A stretch of 64,000 bases of DNA from assembly GCF_001042475.2 (NCBI RefSeq), contig NZ_LECW02000012.1:186001-250000 (forward strand). The letters run 5' to 3'. This DNA comes from Bacillus glycinifermentans (GTDB lineage: Bacteria > Bacillota > Bacilli > Bacillales > Bacillaceae). The notes under the pieces were generated by a model. It saw only the letters and a program-made list of their open reading frames with translations, had not been told where the DNA came from and ran no database searches. The position numbers and the translations under genes were made by a program. Each line of letters opens with the position of its first letter. The first letter of the stretch is position 1. This document shows, piece by piece, positions 26,438 through 35,688 of the stretch.

Positions 26438-27307
26438 GTGAAACAAAAAGAGAAAGCCATTATTGAAACAGCGATTAAACTTTTTGCCAAAAAAGGCTAT
26501 AATTCAACTTCAGTTCAAGAAATTGCGAAGGAATGCCAAATCTCAAAAGGCGCTTTTTACATCTATTTCAAATCGAAGGAAGCGCTTCTCCTTTCTGTGC
26601 TTCACTATTACTATGACAAAGTGTTTACGCGGATCCATAAAATCCAGACGGAAAATGACAATCCTCGCGATGCTTACCGAAAGCAGCTCATCGTTTTTTT
26701 TGAAAATATTCTCGAACATAAAGAGTTTATTCAGATGCAATTCATGGAACGGCCGCTTCCCGTGAACGGAGAAATTGAAGCGTTTGCCAAAAAAATGCGC
26801 TCGGCCACCCTCAGGCTCCATATCGAAAACATTCGGAACATATACGGAAAGGACATCGATCCGTACAGCGCTGAGCTGTGCTTTATGATCAGCGGAATGA
26901 GCGAAGTCTATCTTGAATTGATGATTTTGCTGCATCACTCTTTCGATCTGCATACGCTTGCCGGACATATACTGAACCGCCTCGATGATCTTGCGAATGG
27001 GATGATGAAACGGAAAGAAAAATCCCTGATTTCCATCGAAAAAGCGGACGAGTGGTTCGGCCCGTTTTATACGTTCGATCCCCTGAAAGAAGCGCTTATC
27101 AAAGAAATGCGGATCAAGGCTGACAAACACTTTGACGGTGCCCCCCCAAGCGATCTGACGGAAAGCCTTGACATATTGGAGGACGAGCTGAAGAAACGGC
27201 AGCCGAAAAACGCGATCATCAAAGGAATGCTGCTGAATATAAAGGAATATGAAGCGCTTCGTAAAGAAGCGGACAAGCTCGACCGCCTGGTCAAAAGGTC
27301 CTCCTGA
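26438..27307 (+). CDS. yuxN: TetR-family transcriptional regulator YuxN
   Basis: A 289-residue TetR/AcrR-type repressor. The N-terminal helix-turn-helix (FAKKGYNSTSVQEIAKECQI, residues ~15-34, followed by SKGAFYIYFKSKEALL) is canonical; the remainder is an all-helical ligand domain with a C-terminal extension of ~70 residues beyond the usual length. I use GTG at 26438, 6 nt after GGAAGGTG; the longer frame from 26369 lacks a ribosome site. It probably represses its own promoter. The ligand and other targets are unknown. Confidence 0.85.
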   Translation: MKQKEKAIIETAIKLFAKKGYNSTSVQEIAKECQISKGAFYIYFKSKEALLLSVLHYYYDKVFTRIHKIQTENDNPRDAYRKQLIVFFENILEHKEFIQMQFMERPLPVNGEIEAFAKKMRSATLRLHIENIRNIYGKDIDPYSAELCFMISGMSEVYLELMILLHHSFDLHTLAGHILNRLDDLANGMMKRKEKSLISIEKADEWFGPFYTFDPLKEALIKEMRIKADKHFDGAPPSDLTESLDILEDELKKRQPKNAIIKGMLLNIKEYEALRKEADKLDRLVKRSS

Positions 27308-27332
27308 ATTCCGTGTGACCGGCGGAACAGGA

Positions 27333-27360
27333 AAAACGGCCGCAATTGTGCGGCCGTTTT
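27333..27360. terminator. Bidirectional terminator between yuxN and fumC
   Basis: Perfect 12-bp stem AAAACGGCCGCA / TGCGGCCGTTTT with a 4-nt loop between convergent genes. Confidence 0.9.
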
Positions 27361-27363
27361 CGT

Positions 27364-28752
27364 TTATGCTTTAGGCTTGACCATTTCTTCCGGTTTGACC
27401 ACTTCGTCAAACTGCTCTTCTGTCAACAGATTGAGCTTAAGGGCGGCTTCTTTCAGCGTCAGCCCTTCTTTATGGGCAAGCTTTGCGATTTTTGCTGCAT
27501 TTTCGTAGCCGATGTGCGGGTTTAAAGCCGTAACTAACATCAGCGAATTGGTCAGGTTCTTTTCAATCGTCTCACGATGAGGCTCAATGCCCACGGCACA
27601 TTTGTCGTGGAACGAATTCATGCCGTCAGCAAGAAGCTGCACCGATTGAAGGAAATTGTAAATGATCACCGGCTTGAATACGTTTAATTCAAAGTTGCCC
27701 TGACTTGCCGCGAATCCGATCGTCGCGTCATTCCCCATGATCTGTGATGCCACCATTGTCAGCGCTTCGCTTTGCGTAGGGTTAACCTTACCCGGCATAA
27801 TGGAGCTTCCCGGCTCATTTTCAGGAATCGTCAGCTCGCCGATGCCGCAGCGCGGCCCGCTTGCCAGCCATCTGACATCATTGGCGATTTTCATCAGATC
27901 CGCTGCAAGCGCTTTTAGTGCGCCGTGAACGTGTGTCAGTTCATCGTGGCTTGTCAGCGCGTGGAACTTGTTCGGTGAGCTTCGGAAAGACTGCCCGGTC
28001 AGGCTGCTGATTTCTTCGGCAACCTTGCTGCCGAATTCCGGATGGGCGTTGATCCCTGTTCCAACCGCCGTGCCTCCGATGGCAAGATCGCGGACTTTCT
28101 CCGTCGCTTCCAGGATCATTTCCTTAGAGCGGTCAAGCATGTACACCCAGCCGCTGATTTCCTGCCCCAGCGTAAGCGGCGTCGCATCCTGCAAGTGAGT
28201 GCGGCCGATTTTGACGACATCTTGAAAGCTTTCAGCCTTTTCATTCAGCGTGTCTCTCAAGCGGTCAATCGCCGGAACAAGCTTTTCGTAAATCGCCAGA
28301 ACCGCCGCGACGTGCATCGCTGTCGGGAATGTGTCGTTTGAGCTTTGGCTGCGGTTGACATCATCGTTCGGGTGGATTTTCAAGCTTGAGCCTTTTTCCT
28401 TTAGATAGGCCGTGCCTCTGTTGGCGACGACTTCATTCATGTTCATGTTGCTTTGCGTACCGCTTCCCGTCTGCCAGACAACAAGAGGGAAGTGGCTGTC
28501 ATATTTGCCTTTTAAAATGTCGTCGCAAACGGACGCGATCGCTTCAGCCTTTTCCGCTTCAAGATTTCCAAGCTTTTCATTCGCAATGGCTGCGCTTCTT
28601 TTTAAAATTGCAAACGCATACACAATTTCCTGCGGCATTTTCTCAGAACCGATTTTAAAGTTCTCCTTGCTTCTCTGCGTTTGGGCTCCCCAAAACTTAT
28701 CGGCGGGAACCTTGACTTCACCCATCGTATCTTTTTCAATTCTGTAATCCAC
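27364..28752 (-). CDS. fumC: Class II fumarase
   Basis: A 462-residue fumarate hydratase of the aspartase/fumarase superfamily. The superfamily signature [13 protein letters not shown] (near residue 317) carries the catalytic serine; [16 protein letters not shown] (near 185) and [14 protein letters not shown] (near 95) complete the active site. It interconverts fumarate and malate in the TCA cycle (citG in older B. subtilis naming). Full length, single gene; a weakly defined AT-rich promoter region follows upstream. Confidence 0.97.
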   Translation of the reverse strand: MDYRIEKDTMGEVKVPADKFWGAQTQRSKENFKIGSEKMPQEIVYAFAILKRSAAIANEKLGNLEAEKAEAIASVCDDILKGKYDSHFPLVVWQTGSGTQSNMNMNEVVANRGTAYLKEKGSSLKIHPNDDVNRSQSSNDTFPTAMHVAAVLAIYEKLVPAIDRLRDTLNEKAESFQDVVKIGRTHLQDATPLTLGQEISGWVYMLDRSKEMILEATEKVRDLAIGGTAVGTGINAHPEFGSKVAEEISSLTGQSFRSSPNKFHALTSHDELTHVHGALKALAADLMKIANDVRWLASGPRCGIGELTIPENEPGSSIMPGKVNPTQSEALTMVASQIMGNDATIGFAASQGNFELNVFKPVIIYNFLQSVQLLADGMNSFHDKCAVGIEPHRETIEKNLTNSLMLVTALNPHIGYENAAKIAKLAHKEGLTLKEAALKLNLLTEEQFDEVVKPEEMVKPKA

Positions 28753-28830
28753 TATGTATCCCTTCCTTCTCTAGTCTACATCTTTACTTTCAATAAAACT
28801 TTTAAAAACCCTCTTATTTAAATTTTAGCT

Positions 28831-28999
28831 TTATTTTAATTTTAGCTCAATATAAACCCGCGAATCTTTTTTGTATTTATATTTAGGGTTTGTCTTTCCG
28901 TACTCCTTTGATACATATGACACGTCATAATGTTTGGAAAAAGAGCGGATGATGCTTTCGATTTCATCCTGCTTCCCCGTTAATCTGATTTTGCGCCAA
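28831..28999 (-). pseudogene. Small gene-like frame beside fumC with no intact start
   Basis: From about 28998 down to a TAA at 28831 one minus-strand frame encodes a convincing short protein (RKIRLTGKQDEIESIIRSFS, then HYDVSYVSKEYGKTNPKYKY, ending VYIELKLK). It recalls small DUF3970/YvzF-type Bacillus proteins, but that is from memory. A good ribosome site (GACGGAGTGAGG) and a TTG codon (28997-28999) sit where a start is expected, yet the TTG is one base out of frame and its own frame stops after 11 codons. Either a one-base insertion disabled the gene, or the start is unusual. Confidence 0.5.
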
Positions 29000-29126
29000 C
29001 TGCCTCACTCCGTCTCTGTTGTAATGAAAATTTCGCCAAACACTACTGTAACACAGTATATTGTTTTTTTTACAGGATAAGATAACCTATATCCAAATTC
29101 AGAAACTTACAGGGCAGGTGGTCAGC

Positions 29127-30578
29127 GTGAACCAGTCGGAATTCAAGGATCACATCCATGAAAATCTCGCATTGCTTCTTCCTCACGTCGAACATAACGA
29201 CGACCTCGTTCAAAATAAAAAAATGCTGAAAAACGGAGTCATTTTTTATTTTTTATATTTCAATGAATTGAGCGACGAAGCGAAATTGCAAAAAGCCGCC
29301 AAGATGCTTTGCAAAGATGAAAAATCCCTATCATTGGAAGACGTTACCGCAGAGCTGAACAAGCTGAATGCCGAATCGGTCTACAAGGTTGAGTCTGCGC
29401 TTAATAAGCTTTTTCACGGCCAATGCATCCTCCTCGTGAACGGGATCAATACCGTTTTTATGCTCCCGACCGCAGAAAAAAAGAAACGAAGCTTATCAGA
29501 GGCGAAAACCGAAAATGTCGTAAGAGGTCCGAAAGTCGGTTTTATCGAGGATACAGATACAAATGTGGCGCTGATCAGACAGCGCGTCCCCGATCACGAT
29601 CTGACCGTTGAAAAGCTTCCGATCGGAAAAAGCAAGTATAAAAAAGCAACGATTTTATACCTCAACAACAAAGCGGATGAGTCGATTTTATCGGAGCTGA
29701 AAAAGCGTCTGAAAAAAGTGAGGCCTGATGACATTCAAGACTCGGGAGCCCTTGAGGAATTGATCGAAGATAACAAATATTCGCCTTTTCCTCAGATCCA
29801 AAACACCGAACGGCCGGACAAAGTGTCGTCCGCCCTGTTAAACGGAAGGATCGCCGTCTTTATCGACCATTCGCCATATGCCTTGATCGTTCCGGCATCC
29901 TTCGGCATGGTGATGCAGTCTCCGGACGATTATTATGAGAGATGGATCGCCACGTCCCTGATCAGACTTTTGCGCTTCAGTTCGATTTTTATCACGCTGT
30001 TTTTGTCGGCGTTTTACATTTCTCTTGTCTCGTTTCACCAGGGCATGCTGCCGACGGCTTTGGCTGTTACCATCGCCAGCACCCGGGAAAACGTGCCATT
30101 TCCGCCGCTCCTTGAAGCGCTGATCATGGAAGTAACGATTGAACTTTTGCGTGAAGCAGGCTTGCGTCTTCCAAGTCCGCTGGGGCAGACGATCGGTTTG
30201 GTGGGAGGTGTGGTCATCGGCCAGGCTGCGGTCGAAGCCAACATCGTCAGCTCTGTCATGGTCATCATCGTCAGCATCATCGCCCTTGCATCGTTTACGG
30301 TTCCGCAATACGGCATGGGTCTGTCGTTTCGGGTATTGCGCTTTTTGTCCATGCTGGTCGCAGCAGTACTTGGACTCTTCGGGATCATCCTGGTCATGCT
30401 CGTCATTTTCACCCATTTGGTCAGGCAGAGAAGCTTCGGCATGCCGTATTTTAACCCGAATAACTTTTTCAGCTTAAAGCGTTCGGATGAAGCCATCATC
30501 CGGCTACCAATAAAGAAATGCGAGGTGAATGACAATCATGGCTCAAAAAAATCAACAGCAACGGATAAGCGGGTATGA
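29127..30578 (+). CDS. gerAA: Spore germination receptor subunit GerAA
   Basis: A 483-residue GerA-family A subunit. A large hydrophilic N-terminal domain (to ~235) is followed by IEDNKYSPFPQIQNTERPDK, the family hallmark, and then about five to six membrane segments with VSFHQGMLPTALA and SPLGQTIGLVGG. Located in the inner spore membrane, where it forms the L-alanine receptor with GerAB and GerAC. GTG at 29127 is chosen because it reproduces the family N terminus and CAGGTGG precedes it; the frame extends to 29061 without a ribosome site. Probably SigG-dependent; no promoter could be fixed. Confidence 0.94.
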   Translation: MNQSEFKDHIHENLALLLPHVEHNDDLVQNKKMLKNGVIFYFLYFNELSDEAKLQKAAKMLCKDEKSLSLEDVTAELNKLNAESVYKVESALNKLFHGQCILLVNGINTVFMLPTAEKKKRSLSEAKTENVVRGPKVGFIEDTDTNVALIRQRVPDHDLTVEKLPIGKSKYKKATILYLNNKADESILSELKKRLKKVRPDDIQDSGALEELIEDNKYSPFPQIQNTERPDKVSSALLNGRIAVFIDHSPYALIVPASFGMVMQSPDDYYERWIATSLIRLLRFSSIFITLFLSAFYISLVSFHQGMLPTALAVTIASTRENVPFPPLLEALIMEVTIELLREAGLRLPSPLGQTIGLVGGVVIGQAAVEANIVSSVMVIIVSIIALASFTVPQYGMGLSFRVLRFLSMLVAAVLGLFGIILVMLVIFTHLVRQRSFGMPYFNPNNFFSLKRSDEAIIRLPIKKCEVNDNHGSKKSTATDKRV

Positions 30579-31638
30579 AGGCGCTGCCATTATTACAAAT
30601 ACGATGCTGGGCGCCGGCCTGCTGACGCTCCCGAGAGCGCTGACGCGGGAAATGCTCTCCCCCGACGGCTGGCTCGTTATCATTTTTGAAGGCATTGTTT
30701 TTCTACTTATCATCTACATTAACGCCAAAATCGTCAAAACGCACAATGTTGATTCTTTTTTTAATTATACAAAAGAGGGCTGCGGCGTGCTGATCGGAAA
30801 TATTCTTAACCTCATGATTGCTTTATATTTCATTGGGGTGGCCAGCTTTGAAGCAAGAGCGATGGCTGAGATGGTGAAATTTTTTCTGCTAGAGTTCACC
30901 CCGATGGGCGTGACGATTTTTGCGTTTATCATTTGCGCGATCTATTTGATCATCGGCGGGATCAGCGACATGGCGAAAATTTTCCCGTTTTTTCTCATTA
31001 TCACCCTCGTCATTCTTCTTACCGTTTATGGCTTGAGTTTAAAGATGTTTCAAATCAATAATTTAAGACCTGTCCTCGGACTTGGGCTCGGTCCGGTCAA
31101 AAACGGTTTGACGGTTGTCTCTGTTTCCTTTTTGGGTGTCGAATTAATGATGTTTTTGCCCAAATACCTCAGAAATAAGAAAAAACTGTTCAAAGCTTCT
31201 GTCATCGGATTCAGCATTCCGGTTATATTGTATATTTTAACGTTCTGTGTGGTCGTAGGAGCGATGACCGCGTCTGAGGTCATGACGATGATCTGGCCGA
31301 CGATCTCCTTGTTCCAGTCGTTTGAAATCCAGGGCATTTTCATCGAAAGGTTCGAATCCTTTTTGCTCGTCATATGGACGATTCAATTTTACACAACATA
31401 TGTCGTCTATACCTATTTTGCGGCGTCAGGCTTTAAAAATATATTCGGATGGTCCATTAAGAAAAACGTTTTATTCGTCGGGGCGATTACGTTCCTTATA
31501 TCGATTTTGCTGAAAGACGGCAATTACGTTATCGTGTTCAGCGATTATTTGGGATACATCTTTCTCATCGTGTTTTGCGTGCTTCCGATCCTGATCTTTT
31601 TGCTCGTCGCCGCTAAAAGGAGGTTTAAAGCATCGTGA
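30538..31638 (+). CDS. gerAB: Spore germination receptor subunit GerAB
   Basis: A 366-residue member of the APC-like amino-acid permease superfamily (GerAB/Spore_permease) with about ten membrane segments. TNTMLGAGLLTLPRA near the N terminus is the unwound-helix ligand site of the fold, and FQSFEIQGIFIERFESFLLV is the late family signature. It is the germinant (alanine) binding subunit in B. subtilis. I prefer ATG 30538, about 10 nt after GAGGTG, to 30529. The gene overlaps gerAA by ~40 bp and gerAC by 4 bp. Confidence 0.93.
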   Translation: MAQKNQQQRISGYEGAAIITNTMLGAGLLTLPRALTREMLSPDGWLVIIFEGIVFLLIIYINAKIVKTHNVDSFFNYTKEGCGVLIGNILNLMIALYFIGVASFEARAMAEMVKFFLLEFTPMGVTIFAFIICAIYLIIGGISDMAKIFPFFLIITLVILLTVYGLSLKMFQINNLRPVLGLGLGPVKNGLTVVSVSFLGVELMMFLPKYLRNKKKLFKASVIGFSIPVILYILTFCVVVGAMTASEVMTMIWPTISLFQSFEIQGIFIERFESFLLVIWTIQFYTTYVVYTYFAASGFKNIFGWSIKKNVLFVGAITFLISILLKDGNYVIVFSDYLGYIFLIVFCVLPILIFLLVAAKRRFKAS

Positions 31639-32756
31639 AAAAAAAGGGGATATTGGCGGTGCTGTCCCTGCTGCTCTTGCTGACGGGCTGCTGGGACAGC
31701 CGGCAGATCGAAAAGTTTAGCATCGCCATCGGCCTTGGCGTTGATAAAGGCGAGGGAGATAAAAAGGTAAAGTTATCGTACCAGATCCTCGATCCGAAAA
31801 AGATCGGCCAAAATGCGGGCAGCGAGGATCCGACCAAAGTCGTGTCAACTTCCGGGACTACGATTCATCAAACGATCCGGTCAACAGCCTTAAAAGTTTT
31901 CCCTGTTTTCTCGCAGCACCTCCAGGTCATCATTTTTTCGGAAAAACTCGTGTCGGATATTGCCCTTGACGCCTTAATCAATCAGTTCATCAGGGACAAC
32001 AGCCTACGGAGAAGCAGCGAGGTCTATATTACGCCAGGATCGCCGAGCAAGCTTTTGAACATTGATGATTCGGGAGACCCCGCTTCTGAAATCATCCATA
32101 ATGTCTCAGAAAACAGGGCGTCGACCATCAAGCTGCTCGAGCCGGTTACATTGGGGGATATTTCAATCAGAATGCAGATGGGCCTGTCTTTCATCATGCC
32201 TAGAGTCGTCGAAAAAGGCGGTCAGATCCAGGTTGACGGCGGATCGGTCATTAAAAAAAACCGGTATTACGCCGATATATCATCCTCTGATATTGAAGCG
32301 CTGAATTTGCTGATCGGCAGAGTAAACGGCGGAGTCATCGACTCCAGGCACAAAGGGCATCTTTTTTCGTATGAAATATTTTCGATGAATCACCGGATTC
32401 ATACAACGAGGAAAAACGGAAAATACAAATTTGACATTCACTCGGAGATCAAAGGAAGGCTGTCAGAGGACTGGTACAGAGGTGAGGATTCTTTCAATGA
32501 AACATATGTCAATGCGATTGAACAAGCGGTTGAAAGAGACATCCACCAGCGGGTCACCCGCGTGATCCACCGTATGCAGAACGATTTAAAAACGGATGTC
32601 ACAAAGCTTGCTGAATACGCCCGCATCAACTATCCGAAGGAATGGCAAAAAGACAAATACCGCTGGGACGAGAAATTCTCGGAAGCCGACATCAACTACC
32701 ATATTGATGCAATTGTTCAGGACTTTGGCACGAAAGGAAAGACGAAAAAAAGATAG
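31635..32756 (+). CDS. gerAC: Spore germination receptor lipoprotein GerAC
   Basis: A 373-residue lipoprotein with the lipobox L-T-G-C (cysteine at residue 19), then the family opening WDSRQIEKFSIAIGLGVDKG. It is the peripheral C subunit of the GerA receptor on the outer face of the inner spore membrane. Start GTG at 31635 overlaps the gerAB stop and has AAAAGGAGG about 13 nt upstream. Length and domain order are standard. Confidence 0.94.
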   Translation: MKKKGILAVLSLLLLLTGCWDSRQIEKFSIAIGLGVDKGEGDKKVKLSYQILDPKKIGQNAGSEDPTKVVSTSGTTIHQTIRSTALKVFPVFSQHLQVIIFSEKLVSDIALDALINQFIRDNSLRRSSEVYITPGSPSKLLNIDDSGDPASEIIHNVSENRASTIKLLEPVTLGDISIRMQMGLSFIMPRVVEKGGQIQVDGGSVIKKNRYYADISSSDIEALNLLIGRVNGGVIDSRHKGHLFSYEIFSMNHRIHTTRKNGKYKFDIHSEIKGRLSEDWYRGEDSFNETYVNAIEQAVERDIHQRVTRVIHRMQNDLKTDVTKLAEYARINYPKEWQKDKYRWDEKFSEADINYHIDAIVQDFGTKGKTKKR

Positions 32757-32799
32757 GCGCCCGCTTTTCTGTTAGAATGTTTTTGAAAGGGTGATGAGC

Positions 32800-33192
32800 T
32801 TGAAACGGATATTACAGGTGACAGGCATTGTCCTGATTGCGGCAGCGATCATTCTGTCCGGCTTGATAATCAATGATATCGCGTATGATCCATTTATGGA
32901 GGATTCCCGGTCGATGCTGTTTTTTACGGTTGGCTCGTACCTCTCAACCCCGGCTTTTTGCATCATCGGCGGATTTATTTTGCTCGGCATCAGCAAACTG
33001 ATCGAATTGCAGGAAAAGAACAATGCAGTCCTGGCCGAAAAACTCGATTCCATTTTCCAAAAAGGCGGCACCGCGCCGGAGGAAGAGAATCAAGCTGAAT
33101 TGAGCCGGCCGGCGAAACAAACCGGAGAACATTTCGGATCAGATTCTTTCGCACTTCACAAGACTGATGACCGCAAATATTGGAACGGCTGA
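32800..33192 (+). CDS. Small two-TM membrane protein after gerAC
   Basis: A 130-residue protein with two hydrophobic segments (near 7-25 and 46-68) and a hydrophilic, charged C-terminal tail containing a Lys/Glu-rich coil (LIELQEKNNAVLAEKLDSIF). I favour TTG at 32800, 8 nt after AAAGGG; GTG 32791 and ATG 32794 overlap that site. It is 43 bp downstream of gerAC and may belong to the gerA operon as a small accessory protein, like the GerD-type extras known in other ger operons, but homology is not recognised. Confidence 0.7.
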   Translation: MKRILQVTGIVLIAAAIILSGLIINDIAYDPFMEDSRSMLFFTVGSYLSTPAFCIIGGFILLGISKLIELQEKNNAVLAEKLDSIFQKGGTAPEEENQAELSRPAKQTGEHFGSDSFALHKTDDRKYWNG

Positions 33193-33221
33193 AAACGGCT
33201 TTCACACGAAAGCTGTTTTTT
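33193..33221. terminator. Bidirectional terminator between the gerA unit and liaR
   Basis: AAACGGCTTTC / GAAAGCTGTTT stem, 4-nt loop, T-run on the plus strand, and As giving Ts on the minus strand. Confidence 0.85.
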
Positions 33222-33231
33222 CTCGTTTTTG

Positions 33232-33867
33232 CTACTGAACAAGCTTGTTTCGGTGGGCGTAGACGGCGGCCTGCGTCCGGTCATCGACTTCAAGCTTGGA
33301 GAGGATGTTTGTCACATGGGTTTTCACCGTTTTAATGGTGATAAACAATTCGTCTGCAATATCCTTGTTTGTTTTCCCCTCTGCCACAAGTTTGAGGATT
33401 TCCATTTCTCTTGCCGTCAATGATTCATGCGGCGGAGTCTCACTCGAAGAATGCCTCAGCTTTGATAACACTTTTCCCGCCACCTTGGCTTCAAGCTTCG
33501 GTTCTCCATTGCTGGCCGCCCTGATCGCGTCTGCGATTTCGCCGGCTTTCGACGTTTTCAGCAAATAGCTGAAGGCGCCGGCTTCGATGACCGGATAGAC
33601 TTTATCATCATCGATAAAGCTTGTCAGCACGATAATTTTCGGGCCGGAAAGCTGTCTGCAGATTTCCTTTGTTGCTTCAATCCCGTCCATCCCCTCCATC
33701 ACAAGATCCATCAAAATGACGTCAGGCTTCATCTCAACAGCCAGCTCAACACCGCGCCTGCCGTCCGAAGCTTCTCCGATTACCTCGATATCCGGCTGGG
33801 ATTCCAAAAAAGCTGCAAGCCCCATTCTTACCATTTCATGATCATCAATCAGCAGTACTCGAATCAC
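33232..33867 (-). CDS. liaR: Response regulator LiaR
   Basis: A 211-residue NarL/LuxR-type regulator. Receiver: IDDHEMVRMGL with phosphoacceptor in DVILMDLVMEGMDG (Asp near 54) and Lys in YLLKTSKAGE; C-terminal LuxR HTH with LTAREMEILKLVAEGKTN. GTG at 33867 has AAGGAGAG about 7 nt upstream; the longer frame from 33894 lies within that site. Last gene of liaIHGFSR and overlaps liaS by 23 bp. Activates the liaI promoter when cell-wall antibiotics act on lipid II. Confidence 0.96.
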   Translation of the reverse strand: MIRVLLIDDHEMVRMGLAAFLESQPDIEVIGEASDGRRGVELAVEMKPDVILMDLVMEGMDGIEATKEICRQLSGPKIIVLTSFIDDDKVYPVIEAGAFSYLLKTSKAGEIADAIRAASNGEPKLEAKVAGKVLSKLRHSSSETPPHESLTAREMEILKLVAEGKTNKDIADELFITIKTVKTHVTNILSKLEVDDRTQAAVYAHRNKLVQ

Positions 33868-34933
33868 CTTGTTTCTCTCCTTTTTCTTGATCAAAAATCG
33901 GAACTTTCACATCAACCTGCGTCCCTTTTCCTGAAAAAGATATAATTTCCGCCACTCCGCCGACCTCGCTGGCCCTCTCCTTTATCGAATTTAATCCGTA
34001 CGAAGACGTTTTAACGGAGTCCATTTGAAATCCTTCCCCATTATCAATGACCTTCAACTGGAGCTGCCGGTTTCTCAGGAGCAGCCTGACGGAGACTTTC
34101 GTCGCCTTCGAATGCCTGAAAACGTTTGACAGCGCTTCTTGAACGATTCTGAACAAATGATCTTCAACGCCTTTTGGAAGCTTTCCTGTATCCTCGATTT
34201 CCCAGTCGATATCCATCGACTGCTTCGCTTTGAACTCGTTCAAAAGTTCGCTGAGCCCCTCCCTCAAGCCTTTGCCTTCAAGCGTGACGGGCCTGAGGTG
34301 CAGAAGCAGGGCTCTCATTTCGCTCTGAGCGTCGGCCGCCATTTTTTCGACCATCTTCAGCCTTTGCGTGAGTTTTTCATCAGCCGAAGCGGCGATTCCT
34401 TCCAGTATGGCGGAGGTCATCATCGAAATCGCAAAAAGCTGCTGGCTCACGGCATCGTGCAGTTCCCGTGCAAGCCGCTGCCGCTCTTCTGATACGACGG
34501 ATTTTTTCATCTGGTCCTGCCATTCGGCCCTTTCGTTTGACAGTTTTTGCAGGGAAGCGACCTGCCGTTCGATTCGTTCGGCCATTTCATTGAGCTGATC
34601 GGCGGCGAGCCCGATTTCATCCTCACCCATTGACGGAATGCGGTATGCGAAATTGCCGTTTTCATACTTTAAAATCGATTCGATCAACTTTTCGAGACGC
34701 TTTTTCAGCCTGTTGCCAAACACGTACCCTGCGCCAAACCCGACGGCTGCGCTGATCAACAAAAGCAAAATGATAAACGGGATGCCGAACCATCTCGAAG
34801 CGATGAGCACCCGCGGGTCGAGCTGATAATAAAAGAGCATGAATCCCAATACGGCAAAAAAGATCGTAAAGCTGACACCCATGGACAAACGGACGGAACG
34901 CCATTGAATATTTGCAAGCCTGTTCGTTTTCAT
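33845..34933 (-). CDS. liaS: Sensor histidine kinase LiaS
   Basis: A 362-residue NarX-type (HPK7) kinase. Two membrane segments lie in the first ~75 residues with a very short external loop (intramembrane-sensing), followed by HAMP, the H-box ERQRLARELHDAVSQQLFA (His near residue 158) and an ATPase domain with VIDNGEGF and SSYGLNSIKERA. The short loop fits sensing inside the membrane through LiaF rather than of a periplasmic ligand. Overlaps liaF by 4 bp and liaR by 23 bp. Confidence 0.95.
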   Translation of the reverse strand: MKTNRLANIQWRSVRLSMGVSFTIFFAVLGFMLFYYQLDPRVLIASRWFGIPFIILLLLISAAVGFGAGYVFGNRLKKRLEKLIESILKYENGNFAYRIPSMGEDEIGLAADQLNEMAERIERQVASLQKLSNERAEWQDQMKKSVVSEERQRLARELHDAVSQQLFAISMMTSAILEGIAASADEKLTQRLKMVEKMAADAQSEMRALLLHLRPVTLEGKGLREGLSELLNEFKAKQSMDIDWEIEDTGKLPKGVEDHLFRIVQEALSNVFRHSKATKVSVRLLLRNRQLQLKVIDNGEGFQMDSVKTSSYGLNSIKERASEVGGVAEIISFSGKGTQVDVKVPIFDQEKGEKQGDSSTAD

Positions 34934-35661
34934 ATGAACCGCACATCCACGTCACCGATAAACAGGGAAATCGAGATCTTTACCCGTCTTGCCGACTGCT
35001 CGTAATGTTTAGACTCGGTGTAAATTTGGTTGCCGAAGCCGCTTTTTTTCTCGCCGATGATATCGATGTCGCCGATAAACGCCGAAGAACTGATGGAGAC
35101 GTCAAGATCCGACGGAATGTAGATGTCGACATCGCCGATCAGCCCCGTGATGACGATCGTATTTTCGCCCTCTGAAATGATCGCTTTGGACAAATCGATT
35201 TTGACGTCCCCGATAAACCCGGAAATATTCAAATCGTTTAAATCAAAAGGCTTTTTCATGTATTTGACATCGCCGAAGAAAAAGCTGCGCTGGCCGGCGC
35301 TCTTTTTTTGCCGCAGCGGTTCGGCGTCCAGCTTTTCTTTCTCATGCGCTTTAGGCTGATCGCGGTCAAAAACGGGCTGGTTTGTGACAAGCCTGTAGCC
35401 CGCATAAATTAAAAAGGCGGCAAAAAAGAAGCCGAACAGGCTGAATGTAATGCTGAAAATTTCTTTCAGAAGCAAAAAGCCCGCAAAAATATACATGACA
35501 GAGCCGAGCCAGCGGCGTGAACTTTTATGAAAAAAATATCCGGCAAGAAGAAAGGCGAGCGGCCAGAACAACGCGTCGCCAAGCCCGCTGTTTTGTAAAA
35601 ATACGCTGATCCCGAAAAGGACGATGAACAATCCGATCAGTTGTTTTTTTGTAAGACGCAT
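34930..35661 (-). CDS. liaF: LiaF, negative regulator of LiaRS
   Basis: A 243-residue membrane protein. Four hydrophobic segments occupy about residues 8-100 and the C-terminal beta-rich DUF2154/DUF4097-type domain has repeats of FIGDVKIDLS-like strands. In B. subtilis it keeps LiaS in its phosphatase/off state. I start at ATG 35661 (MRLTKKQ) after a GGGGGCCGGAG site; the frame extends to 35688. Fourth gene of the operon. Confidence 0.92.
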   Translation of the reverse strand: MRLTKKQLIGLFIVLFGISVFLQNSGLGDALFWPLAFLLAGYFFHKSSRRWLGSVMYIFAGFLLLKEIFSITFSLFGFFFAAFLIYAGYRLVTNQPVFDRDQPKAHEKEKLDAEPLRQKKSAGQRSFFFGDVKYMKKPFDLNDLNISGFIGDVKIDLSKAIISEGENTIVITGLIGDVDIYIPSDLDVSISSSAFIGDIDIIGEKKSGFGNQIYTESKHYEQSARRVKISISLFIGDVDVRFI

Positions 35662-35688
35662 GCTGACTCCGGCCCCCTCTCTTTCCAA

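Noticed and set aside
29838..30535. Long antisense ORFs opposite gerAA
   Set aside because: They mirror the membrane-protein codon pattern of gerAA (Asp/Arg/His-rich antisense) and lack starts with ribosome sites.
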